Position numbers and translations under genes: made by a program | Part shown: one piece after another, positions 48,172-56,170 of the stretch | How the letters are laid out: each line of letters opens with the position of its first letter | How positions within the stretch are numbered: the stretch's first letter is position 1 | Origin: WTFY01 sp011523795 | GTDB lineage: Bacteria > Pseudomonadota > Gammaproteobacteria > UBA4575 | Assembly (NCBI GenBank): GCA_965207475.1 | Contig: OZ242278.1 | Location: forward strand, 620,001 to 684,000 | Length of the DNA stretch: 64,000 bases | Reading direction: 5' to 3' | Notes under the pieces: model-generated | Told to the model about the DNA's origin: nothing | The model's input: only the letters and a program-made list of their open reading frames with translations | Database searches by the model: none

Positions 48172-50299
48172 TGAGGTCTCCTCTCAATGAAATGATTTTT
48201 TTCTGTCGTCTCGCCTCATCCAAGAAATCTTGATGCACTTTTTCTGTACGTGATAAAAATGATGCCCAGTTTATGTGAGTCAGCTTCCCATCCAATTTGT
48301 AGCCATTGAAAGCAGCCTTTTGGGCATCTTTCAAAGCCAATTTGTCACAAACCAGCGTGATATGAAAATCGCGAAATACGCTGGTGATGTCTTTGTTTGC
48401 CTCATTTTCTAAAAACGACTCCATGCAGTCATAGTACGTTATGATGCGGTCCATCTCTGAATTTTCTAATCTGTGTGACGGCTTCTTTATCTCTATGATT
48501 TGTACTGTCCCCTCTTGGTTTGATAGAACAAAATCTGGTTTGCGTGAAGAATCTTTAAAATCTGATAGGGTTATCTTGGACCCTGTTTTCTCTTTGTAAT
48601 ACTTTTCAAATTCTTTTCTCAGCGTCCTCAAGGACTGATTGGCTGTAACCGGAGCCCATTCCGGATTTATGAGCCAAGGTGCGTCTTCAATTAGATTCTG
48701 TAATACCTTTTCCTCCGCATCCTTCTTATTCTTTAGGGCTTCAAGACGATCTATCACTTTCAAACGATCCTCGGCAATTCTTCCAAAAGAGGACAGTTCA
48801 GCGATCCTAGCTGTGCGTAGGAACCCGATGAGCGTTGACATTGGTGTTTCTTGCTGATTCGCCGCTTCCCTCATGCTCTCGTCGAGCGTTATGTGGGGTG
48901 CCAGCGTTATGCTCAAATCCGTCAAACCGGCAACAATTTCAGTATCCTCAGCTTCACCCCGACTGATCGTTCGACCTAGCATTTCTGCGACTTTCATGGC
49001 CCTTTCCCGGATCTCGATTTCTTCAGTAGAAGGATAGGCATCATGGATGCGTCCCTTGACATCCCCAGTCTCGAAAAATACCTCCATAGTAGCCTTGCGC
49101 TGTGGATCGCGTGAAAGTGTCCCTATACGCTTAACGACATTTTGCCCCCACTCCTGAAAAGCTGCTCCAAGTTCGTCGGACCATAGGACGTCCCTACGAT
49201 CCGTTTGTATCAGGTCATTCTCTTCATCAAGCCAGTCCGCATGTAGCTCACCAACCAAATAGGACCGGATGCTGTGCTCGCCCGTAAAGCCAGCACGCTG
49301 ATTGAACACGGATGTTTGTGAAGCAATTTTCCCACGGCAGTAAATTCTTATACCCGCCATCAAATCATCTTTGTAAGGCTCTTTTGAGTAGGCAACCCAG
49401 CCAGTCAATTCATAAAATCTGCCTTCATGCCTGAACCCTGCATCAATGTCGGTCATTACATTTCCATCAGGTCCAATCGTCTTCAACTCTCCCCCATCGC
49501 TCTTTTGAAATTGGATACGAGTGTTGGGCATGGTCGTGACGTCAAACCTGCCTACGTTTCTTGAGTAATCAGGGCCACCTGCCGTTTTCGTATTGTCGTA
49601 AAGAACAACTTCCCAAGTTTCTGAGGATATTCCAAAGCGCTGGGCAATTTGTCGTGATAGTGTTCCAATGTTTGATACGCGTCTGTAATTGAAATGTTTC
49701 AAGGTGATTTCAGTACCAGATTTCTCACTAATCGTACCGTCACGTCGTCCAACGATCGGTTCGTATGGTTTGTCGAGATCATCGTCATTAGAGACAATGT
49801 CCTTGGCTACAATATCATCATAATCAAGCAGTATATGTGAGGTAAGAAACCCTTCTTTTGTTTCTCCATTTTCTTTAGTTGAAATCTTTTCCCCTCCAGC
49901 ACTCACTACCTCGATGACCTTACAGATACCAAAAGGGGCCAATTTGCCGACACCTTTTCTTCCCATGACTTTGCGCTTGTAAATTGGTGACTCTGAACCT
50001 CGACGAGTATCGGTTCTCCTTTCTGCACCAATAACGAGAAAAAATGCCTGCATCTCTTCAGGAGTCATGCCAACACCGTCATCAACAATTTTAATTTCAA
50101 AACCCTTATCCGATACTTTCCCTCCTGCCTTGCTTGCCAAATACTGTCCCATAGGCGCATGGATAGAAACTTTTTTGGCATCTGCATCGTATGAGTTGGA
50201 TATAAGTTCAGCTATTACCGCAGAAACCTTGTCATATAATTTGACCCCTAGCTTATCCACCGTAAGCCGGGATATTCTCATGGTGTACTCGTTCGTCAT
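48158..50299 (-). CDS. MORC/MutL-like GHKL ATPase fused to a PD-(D/E)XK nuclease domain
   Basis: This 713-residue protein has an N-terminal GHKL ATPase: N-box VIAELISNSYDADAKKV (28-44), VDDGVGM (72-78) and GRKGVGKLAPFG. It is followed by an S5-like transducer and a C-terminal domain with KPDFVLSNQEGTVQIIEIKK (near 587-606), a D-x(n)-E-x-K nuclease signature. Iyer, Abhiman and Aravind described such ATPases in restriction-modification operons as relatives of eukaryotic MORC proteins. Here it is the first gene, overlapping a C5 methyltransferase, with Vsr last: a three-gene R-M system with an ATP-dependent restriction arm. Target and mechanism are unknown. Confidence 0.8.
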   Translation of the reverse strand: MTNEYTMRISRLTVDKLGVKLYDKVSAVIAELISNSYDADAKKVSIHAPMGQYLASKAGGKVSDKGFEIKIVDDGVGMTPEEMQAFFLVIGAERRTDTRRGSESPIYKRKVMGRKGVGKLAPFGICKVIEVVSAGGEKISTKENGETKEGFLTSHILLDYDDIVAKDIVSNDDDLDKPYEPIVGRRDGTISEKSGTEITLKHFNYRRVSNIGTLSRQIAQRFGISSETWEVVLYDNTKTAGGPDYSRNVGRFDVTTMPNTRIQFQKSDGGELKTIGPDGNVMTDIDAGFRHEGRFYELTGWVAYSKEPYKDDLMAGIRIYCRGKIASQTSVFNQRAGFTGEHSIRSYLVGELHADWLDEENDLIQTDRRDVLWSDELGAAFQEWGQNVVKRIGTLSRDPQRKATMEVFFETGDVKGRIHDAYPSTEEIEIRERAMKVAEMLGRTISRGEAEDTEIVAGLTDLSITLAPHITLDESMREAANQQETPMSTLIGFLRTARIAELSSFGRIAEDRLKVIDRLEALKNKKDAEEKVLQNLIEDAPWLINPEWAPVTANQSLRTLRKEFEKYYKEKTGSKITLSDFKDSSRKPDFVLSNQEGTVQIIEIKKPSHRLENSEMDRIITYYDCMESFLENEANKDITSVFRDFHITLVCDKLALKDAQKAAFNGYKLDGKLTHINWASFLSRTEKVHQDFLDEARRQKKIISLRGDLNDDA

Positions 50300-50863
50300 T
50301 AGTTATTTTTTGGTGATTTAGCCAAAGTCAATAAACGGGCTGTGTAGTGCTGGCATATGTACTCTAGATAAACTCATTCCACCCTTGGGGACATTAAACC
50401 AAGAATAATAGAATGGACTTCTGCTACGTGATGGTTCTATCGTACGGTACCAGCGAGCAACTTGGGTCGAAAATAAAATTCCAGCTAGGCATTTTGAAGG
50501 TTCAGCATAAATAAGTAAATTTAATTCCCAGTTAATATGCATGTCCCATTCAAAACGAAAAGGATTTTTTCATCCGCTTATTCTGCTGTGGCTCGGTTTT
50601 GCACCAGTATTGCTCGCCTCGGAGCCTGAAACACCGAAGGGCGTTTACTGCGATATTCTGCATAACTAGATGTGTACACAAAATGCGTGAGTTCGAACCA
50701 AGACCTTGAGGCGGTGATCGCAAGGCCTTGGAGAAGATCTCAGACCTCGTTCGTGACTTAAAATTGAGTGGCTTATGGCAGCTATGCGCTACGAGTGTAA
50801 GGCTTACCAATGATGTGTTGCGTTGATAAAAGTTATGATCAGGACTGTATGTGACCCTCAATA
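50300..50863 (+). other. Island intergenic region, mostly without genes
   Basis: These 564 bases lie between the GHKL-nuclease gene and alpA. A possible short secreted-peptide frame at 50541-50669 is listed separately. The rest shows no supported gene. Confidence 0.4.
50541..50669 (+). CDS. Possible 42-residue secreted peptide or gene remnant
   Basis: The frame starts MSHSKRKGFFHPLILLWLGF, a good signal-peptide profile (basic start, hydrophobic core, cleavage near LLAS-E). It then has only about 15 mature residues (EPETPKGVYCDILHN) before TAG. No clear ribosome-binding site is seen. It may be the 5' remnant of a longer exported protein left over from element decay. Confidence 0.25.
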   Translation: MSHSKRKGFFHPLILLWLGFAPVLLASEPETPKGVYCDILHN

Positions 50864-51085
50864 TTAGGCCTGCTGCCTAGATTCGATCCATTGGACCACT
50901 GCCTGTTCATGCCAGCCGACCGACCGCGCACCAGTCAGTTTGATCTGCCTCGGGAAGTTGCCCCTGGCAATCAGGGCATAGATCGTGGAGCGGGACAGTC
51001 CGGTCATTTGCTGGACCTCCTTCAGTCGTACAATTCGATAGTTCATGGACAGATTTTTCATGCTTTTTTCCGTTTCATTCTTCAT
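50864..51085 (-). CDS. alpA: AlpA-family excisionase/regulator
   Basis: This 73-residue MerR-like helix-turn-helix protein has VRLKEVQQMTGLSRSTIYAL, followed by ARGNFPRQIKLTGARSVGW and ending VVQWIESRQ. AlpA proteins activate integrase expression or act as excisionases in prophages and islands. It lies two bases downstream of the integrase gene, forming one unit with it. Confidence 0.9.
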   Translation of the reverse strand: MKNETEKSMKNLSMNYRIVRLKEVQQMTGLSRSTIYALIARGNFPRQIKLTGARSVGWHEQAVVQWIESRQQA

Positions 51086-51087
51086 GG

Positions 51088-51954
51088 TTATCTTCCCAAG
51101 TAGGAAGTTGTTATTTGTGCTCTCTCATGACCAAGTTCCTGGCTGATCGTCAGCCGGGCCTCGTGGTCCGCCTCTCTTTGTTCTGAGGTCAGGCTCTTGC
51201 TGTCCGGCCCTCCCGCAGCCGGACACTTCCAGCCGGTCAGCTCCTCGTATCTCTCTTGTGCATACGCATGGCGCAGCCCGTGCATGCTGGACAGGCCGGC
51301 CCTTGTGGTATGGCCCTCGTAGACTCTCATCTGCTGCACGTAATTTCGATGCGGCGGGATCAGGGAACCGAAGCCGGCCAGGTGCCGGGCCCGGTCCAGG
51401 ACGTCTCTTTGAATCTCTGTTCGAACGGGAATGCTTCTGGGCCGACCGCCCTTCGTCCAGTTCGCTTTCAGCCGGAGGTGATCGCCTTTATCGGCATAGC
51501 TGGGAGTAAACTTCATGGCTTCTTCTCTCCTGAGACCAAAAGCCCGCTGCAGTTCCAGGCTCATCCGGACGTGGTCATCCTTCACTTTGCTCAACTGAGT
51601 TTCCGTGAATTCCCGGGCCTTGCTTTCATTCGCCACGAACCTTCGGTCCGGGATGCCGTAAAACTCATTGGATCGGGCGATGACGCTTTGCTTGTTGACC
51701 TTCTCAGCCCACCATCTGAGTGCCGCCATCCGGTTTTTTATGGTTCCTATGGAAAGATCCTTCTCCCGCCAGAACTTGACCAGGGCCTCGATGTGCTTGG
51801 GCTTCAATGATTTCGCCTGCATCCTACGATAGCCCATGCCATGCAACTCGTTGGCGACCTGGGTCAATATCCGTTCCCGGTTCTGCTGCGTGGCATAGCT
51901 GCCCTCCCTGCATTGTTTGCAGAGCCGTTTCAATGCGTAGTTCAAATTCTTCAT
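51088..51954 (-). CDS. Tyrosine recombinase (small integrase)
   Basis: This 288-residue site-specific recombinase has a SAM-like core-binding domain (IEALVKFWREKDLSIGTIKN) followed by the catalytic domain. The latter has RAFGLRREEAMKF with Arg I, TKGGRPRSIPV with the Lys region, HGLRHAYAQE (H-x-x-R/H box), and a C-terminal GHERAQITTSYLG with the tyrosine nucleophile near residue 285. It is coupled to alpA and lies about 520 bases from the repeat at 52475-52540, which is its most likely att site. The protein is short because it lacks an arm-binding domain. Confidence 0.88.
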   Translation of the reverse strand: MKNLNYALKRLCKQCREGSYATQQNRERILTQVANELHGMGYRRMQAKSLKPKHIEALVKFWREKDLSIGTIKNRMAALRWWAEKVNKQSVIARSNEFYGIPDRRFVANESKAREFTETQLSKVKDDHVRMSLELQRAFGLRREEAMKFTPSYADKGDHLRLKANWTKGGRPRSIPVRTEIQRDVLDRARHLAGFGSLIPPHRNYVQQMRVYEGHTTRAGLSSMHGLRHAYAQERYEELTGWKCPAAGGPDSKSLTSEQREADHEARLTISQELGHERAQITTSYLGR

Positions 51955-52068
51955 GCTTCAAGTCTTTCCTGTGTTCTTTCCTTCCGGTGAGTGTTTCTGG
52001 GCTACTGGCCGCCTCGGCGGTTCAGGATTCGCTTGCGCGAATACGCCCATGGGACACGACTCCCAAAA

Positions 52069-52156
52069 TGACTTGTCGGGGCCTCCGTTGAGGCCACACA
52101 GGGGCTCTTCCGTTGAAGAGGAATCCCGTGTCAGTCAATGTGCCCCTTTCAGGGGC
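52069..52156. ncRNA. Candidate structured RNA or DNA: branched hairpin cluster
   Basis: An outer pair TGACT/AGTCA (52069-52073 with 52133-52137) encloses two hairpins. The first is GGCCTC-CGTT-GAGGCC (52080-52095). The second is ACAC(A)GGG then CTCTTC-CGTT-GAAGAG closed by CCC-GTGT (52096-52131). A third hairpin GCCCCT-TTC-AGGGGC follows (52142-52156). The two inner hairpins share the CGTT loop. No reading frame explains the region. It could be an RNA, a folded single-strand site such as a transfer origin, or recombinase-related; the strand is undetermined. Confidence 0.35.
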
Positions 52157-52433
52157 GATCTTCGAGTATGGAAATACCTCCTTGGTTGAATGATGTGGAT
52201 CCATATGCTCCACGAAATTGAAATAAACGCCCCTTCGCACAGCACCTGCCGGACCCGGAATGATCACGGCGGTTCGTCCTTGTACAGGGCGTTAAATGGA
52301 TGACACGCACAGGGAGAACCCCGCAGGTGCCTGCAGGCCAAAGGCCTTGGGTTGTAGAACGGAGACCGGCCCCCAGGGGCCTGGTTCCGCATGCCTGACC
52401 CCTTATGCAGGGATACAGGCTGAGGTTGAAAAT

Positions 52434-52472
52434 GGACTGCAGCCTTTCGGCCGGGGCACCTTTGCGCAGTCC
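52434..52472. repeat. Long-range stem GGACTGC/GCAGTCC with inner hairpin
   Basis: Perfect seven-base arms (52434-52440 and 52466-52472) enclose a GCC-TTTC-GGC hairpin, immediately next to the repeat at 52475. It continues the hairpin-rich character of this element end. Confidence 0.4.
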
Positions 52473-52474
52473 GG

Positions 52475-52540
52475 AGGTGCCTCGATTGCCGCTGATATAC
52501 CGTAGCGGCCCGGTGTAAAATCTACAGGGTCAGTATACCA
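52475..52540 (+). repeat. Right copy of the hairpin-bearing direct repeat (candidate att site)
   Basis: CCGCTGATATACCGTAGCGG (52489-52508), then GTCAGTATA (52529-52537), mirrors 36963-37030. Relative to the left copy the stem has compensating changes (A-T pair to G-C pair), so the hairpin itself is conserved. It lies on the integrase side of the element. Confidence 0.5.
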
Positions 52541-52852
52541 GTCGGTCTTCTCCTGTCACGGAAAATCTTCTTATCACAGCGCTAAGATTCCGACGCCGTA
52601 ATCTGCGCGGCATTCGCGCCCCGAAACCGGAAAGTGCGGTACTGACTGGCTTCGGGACCGATATCCGGCCGCGTCACTACAGCGTTTCACTTTGTAGTGA
52701 CACGGCCAAAGCACGGGCTATCCTCTTATCTGAACCTCGCCTTCTCGTGAAGGTCAAGCACTAAGTATATTCTGAACGGAAAGTGGTTACGCTCTGCATG
52801 ATCCCCACTTTGCCTGAAAGTTCAATGCTGCCGCTCAGAGAAAGCTTCTACA
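52541..52852 (+). other. Intergenic, no gene recognised
   Basis: About 310 bases lie between the repeat and the LysM-NERD gene. TTTCACTTTGTAGTGA at 52685-52700 contains the inverted word TCACTACA/TGTAGTGA with an upstream copy (GTCACTACAGCG). No supported gene is seen. Confidence 0.35.
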
Positions 52853-53854
52853 TCATCGCAATTCCATCTCCTTCACAGACTGGACAAAATCGACATGTTT
52901 TGCGTGAGACTCTGCCGTCATGGGGATTTCAGCTTCCCTTATCTTTGTACAGATAGCCTCCATTTCCTGATGCGTGAAGCTGGGATTCGATGAGGTATTA
53001 ACCGAGAAAGCGATGTAGCGGTGCAGCTCTGCCAGATTCATGCAAATCACGCCTCGCATTCGCCATGTGCCCTTCTGGCTCGCAATCTTTTCGTGCTCAT
53101 CAAAAGGCAAGAATTTGTCCGCAGTCTTCAATTGAGAATCCCCTATGAATACTACGATTGGCCGAAGCTGCTGACGATCAACGATGCCGAGTTTAACAAG
53201 TGCCTTTGCGTGGCCTTCATTCTGCAGTAGTGGATTGTAGAACCTGAACTTCCTCGACTTAACCCCAAGCTTGCGAGACCAGCGGTCCGCCAGAAGCACT
53301 TGCGTCCAATGCTTCTGGCCAGGCCCTCCGAATATCCATCCATTCATATCCTTGGTCTCAATCAGAAAAACAGCACATGGAGATATCAGTATGTGGTCAA
53401 TTTGAGTGGTTCCTGTACCGGATGGGAGCATCACATTGTTGACCAGAGGCCAATCGCGATAACGTTTCGTCAACCTAGAACTGACAAGGCGCTCACCATC
53501 GTTAACTTGCGGCTTGCGGGGCGATGGAGTACGGGAAGCTGGAAGTGCAGGGTCGCGCTTTCTACGAAGTAGAAACAACAGAGACACCAGAACAATAGTG
53601 CCTACAATCCAGATAGCCCAAGAACCACCTACCATGTCTGCACCAGGTGCTAGCTGGGATGTGACACCCCCAAGAGCAGAAGATTGATGTGAATCCACTC
53701 CCTTGTAAATAACAATTTTTTGACCAGCTAACACCAAATCTGGGTTTTCAATACGATTCCATTTCTGCAATGTGCTCACGCTGACATCATGCCGAGATGC
53801 AATACCAAAAAGTGTTTCTCCCGGCTTGATATAAGTCACTATGGTTTCGTTCAT
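52853..53854 (-). CDS. LysM - transmembrane - NERD nuclease-like protein
   Basis: This 333-residue protein has three parts. Residues 4-50 are a LysM domain (YIKPGETLFGIASRHDVSVS to QKIVIYKG). A membrane helix at about 80-97 (AIWIVGTIVLVSLLFLLRR) is followed by a basic stop. A NERD nuclease-related domain occupies about 120-300 (TTQIDHILISPCAVFLIETK with the D and E-x-K residues, then NGWIFGGPGQKHW). No signal peptide precedes LysM, so with the basic stop the NERD part would lie in the cytoplasm and LysM in the periplasm. It sits between the two integrase modules. Anti-plasmid or anti-phage membrane surveillance is one possible role. Confidence 0.75.
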   Translation of the reverse strand: MNETIVTYIKPGETLFGIASRHDVSVSTLQKWNRIENPDLVLAGQKIVIYKGVDSHQSSALGGVTSQLAPGADMVGGSWAIWIVGTIVLVSLLFLLRRKRDPALPASRTPSPRKPQVNDGERLVSSRLTKRYRDWPLVNNVMLPSGTGTTQIDHILISPCAVFLIETKDMNGWIFGGPGQKHWTQVLLADRWSRKLGVKSRKFRFYNPLLQNEGHAKALVKLGIVDRQQLRPIVVFIGDSQLKTADKFLPFDEHEKIASQKGTWRMRGVICMNLAELHRYIAFSVNTSSNPSFTHQEMEAICTKIREAEIPMTAESHAKHVDFVQSVKEMELR

Positions 53855-54201
53855 GCTAGTTCTTATCCCATGACCTGTCAGTTGATTTTACAATTTTTCA
53901 GACTCTGTATTGAGTGTTCCTCGCTACATAGGCACCTGAATCCACAGCAAAGTCCACTGCGCCTAGACATCATGGCCTGTCTGCGAGTATGAGGCAGGCA
54001 TTTGTGGAAAGTTGGTAAAGCGGTCTGCACTTAGTACCGTGTGGGTGCCAAGTGTGCAGGATTCCCATAATGTAGTTCAAAGCAAATAAGACTGACTAGG
54101 CTCCAGTTGCCCAGTTAGCATAATAGACAGTAATCCGATAAATCGAATCCAAGTAGCAAGAATGATTAGGGAAGCATCCAGCTTCCTGATACAGATCTGA
54201 C
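53855..54201 (+). other. Intergenic between NERD gene and P4-type integrase
   Basis: These 347 bases show no supported gene, and no clear terminator was found. Confidence 0.4.
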
Positions 54202-55437
54202 CTAGCCGTCGGCTGTCCTAGAAAATAACGGAATCACCTTCCCCGAGGCCTGCATCTCGTCCAGGTAATCAGCCCACCACTGCATCATGGTCCGGCGCTC
54301 ATCCAGATATCGGGCATGGTAGGTGTAGGCAGCCCGCACGCTATTACGCTCCAGATGTGCCAGCTGGCGCTCGATGGCATCCGGGTTGAAGCCGGACTCG
54401 TTCAGGATCGAGGAGGCCGTAGCCCGGAACCCATGCGGCACCGCCTTGCTCTTGCCTTCCTGGGTTCCGTCATAGCCCAGCTTGAAGATCGCCCGGCGCA
54501 TCGTGTTGTCGGACATTTCACGACTGCGGTCCCGCTCGGAGGGGAATATCAGGTCATAGTTACCTGTCATCTCTTTCAGCAACTCCAGCAGCTCCAGGGC
54601 TTGCCTTGACAGGGGTACCAGGTGTTCATTCCTCATTTTCATGCGATCTGCAGAGATGCGCCAGACCCTGTCCTCAAGATCAAACTCCTCCCATCTTGCA
54701 CCACGAAGTTCCCCTGAACGCACAAAGGTCAGCAACAACAGCTTAATTGCCCGCTGGGTCAGCTTACGGCCACGGTCACTGTAGGTCTCCAATTCTTTTA
54801 AAAACTGCGGCAACTCCTCTCTAGGCAGTGAAGCCCGGTGCTGTATTTTTCTTCGTTTGACAATTCCACTCAATTCACTGGCTGGATTGCTAGCGGCCAT
54901 ACCTTGCTGGACCGCAAAACGACATACAGCACGGATCGTCTGATTAACCCTGCTGGCTACATCGAGCGCACCCCTTGCTTCCACTCTGCGGACTGTAGCT
55001 ATGACTCTCTGAGGTGTGATCTCATCAACTGGAAGATGGCCCAAATCTGGAAAAATATTGTTTTCTAGTCGTTTCCGTACCCGCAAAACATGGCCTGAAC
55101 TCCAAGATCCTTTGTTGTGTTCCCACCACAAGTAGGCCACATCCTTGAAAAGGTTTTCCCCCGTGGCCCACTTTTCCTCCTTGCGGACGTCACTAGGGTT
55201 CCGACCATTTTCAATATTCATCCGGGCTTTTCTTCGCTTCTCCCGAGCCGCCTTGAGGCTGACAGTTGGATAGACTCCCAAGGCCAAGGTATTCCGTTTA
55301 CCCCGGAAGCGATAGTCCATACGCCAGTACTTGCTGCCATTTGTCTTGATCAGCAAAAAAAGCCCTCCGCTATCTGCGATCCGATAGTCACTGGTGCGGG
55401 GTTTTGCTGCCTTAAGGCGTGAATTAGTCAAGGTCAT
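54202..55437 (-). CDS. P4-type tyrosine integrase
   Basis: This 411-residue integrase has the arm-binding DUF4102 N-terminus (LTNSRLKAAKPRTSDYRIAD, WRMDYRFRGKRNTLALGVYP). The catalytic core follows: LTFVRSGELRGARWEEFD with Arg I, PHGFRATASSILNE with His and Arg, and LAHLERNSVRAAYTYHARYL with the nucleophilic tyrosine. It lies directly beside tRNA-Thr (55616-55691), with its start facing the tRNA 3' end, the classic island arrangement. A direct repeat of that tRNA end at 40911-40964 is the probable other boundary. The gene is intact, so the integrase could still be active. Confidence 0.93.
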   Translation of the reverse strand: MTLTNSRLKAAKPRTSDYRIADSGGLFLLIKTNGSKYWRMDYRFRGKRNTLALGVYPTVSLKAAREKRRKARMNIENGRNPSDVRKEEKWATGENLFKDVAYLWWEHNKGSWSSGHVLRVRKRLENNIFPDLGHLPVDEITPQRVIATVRRVEARGALDVASRVNQTIRAVCRFAVQQGMAASNPASELSGIVKRRKIQHRASLPREELPQFLKELETYSDRGRKLTQRAIKLLLLTFVRSGELRGARWEEFDLEDRVWRISADRMKMRNEHLVPLSRQALELLELLKEMTGNYDLIFPSERDRSREMSDNTMRRAIFKLGYDGTQEGKSKAVPHGFRATASSILNESGFNPDAIERQLAHLERNSVRAAYTYHARYLDERRTMMQWWADYLDEMQASGKVIPLFSRTADG

Positions 55438-55583
55438 TTATGACAGTACTTTTTGAATCGAGCTTATGATGTACTGTCAAATGTACTGTCATTTTTTTCG
55501 GATGTCAATGAACGCTGCTGGATTTTATGAAACAAATATTCTAATTTATCTTACTGATAAATAGATATTTTATGGGCCTTACT

Positions 55584-55615
55584 GGATTTTTTCGGACGTT
55601 CTCGGACTGCTCAAA

Positions 55616-55638
<23 letters not shown>
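55584..55638 (+). repeat. tRNA-Thr-proximal att repeat
   Basis: This is the reference copy of the repeat found at 40911-40964 and, decayed, at 37573-37608. Its right half is the 3' end of tRNA-Thr, whose sequence is kept intact by the integrated element. Confidence 0.8.
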
Positions 55639-55691
<53 letters not shown>

Positions 55692-55730
55692 ATGACACTT
55701 CTCTTGTCCAATTCAGACTTTCAAAAGGCC

Positions 55731-55804
<74 letters not shown>

Positions 55805-56170
55805 AGAACCTTGTGAACTTGAGTCAATCAGACAAACCTGATTCTAAACACTAAATGGTGGAGGGGAAAAGCGCAATAACCATAAAGATTAAGTTCAGCC
55901 TGGCTTCCCTTACACACAGGTAGAACTTCGTCTGCAGCACAGTCAGGTTTGCCATCAAGCCTCTTGGGCTGTACCAAGCCCTGGAATATAAGCAGATTCG
56001 ATCCTTCCCAAATTTACAGCCGATCTCCTCCATGGCTATGTATCCACTGGTATTAACGGCTATCACTCGAAATAAATCAGCAATCCCTGATTCACCAAAT
56101 TACTTGCCCCTGGTTTCACATAAGGCCTGTACACACCCAGAGGCTTGTCAGTTATCGCTATGCAGATGAA
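55805..56170 (+). other. Region where tRNA-Tyr/Thr would be expected; possible tRNA-Tyr 3' remnant
   Basis: In E. coli tyrU and thrU follow glyT. Here no further tRNA is found. The bases 55856-55866 (TGGTGGAGGGG) equal the complement of a typical tRNA-Tyr 3' end, then diverge. This may be a cut tRNA-Tyr or an att copy, or chance. The rest holds no supported gene. Confidence 0.3.

Larger units (their letters stand above)
51955..52474 (+). other. Noncoding, hairpin-rich element end
   Basis: About 520 bases upstream of the integrase contain no supported gene but an unusual density of perfect short inverted repeats. The best are at 52069-52137, 52142-52156 and 52434-52472. They may be recombination, transfer or RNA structures. 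Confidence 0.5.

Noticed and set aside
50550..50861. 103-codon minus-strand frame before the GHKL-nuclease operon
   Set aside because: Composition looks noncoding; no RBS or motif was found.
52296..52505. 69-codon plus-strand frame within the hairpin-rich tract
   Set aside because: Gly/Pro-rich composition follows from the palindromic GC-rich DNA; no RBS and the frame crosses the att-like repeat.
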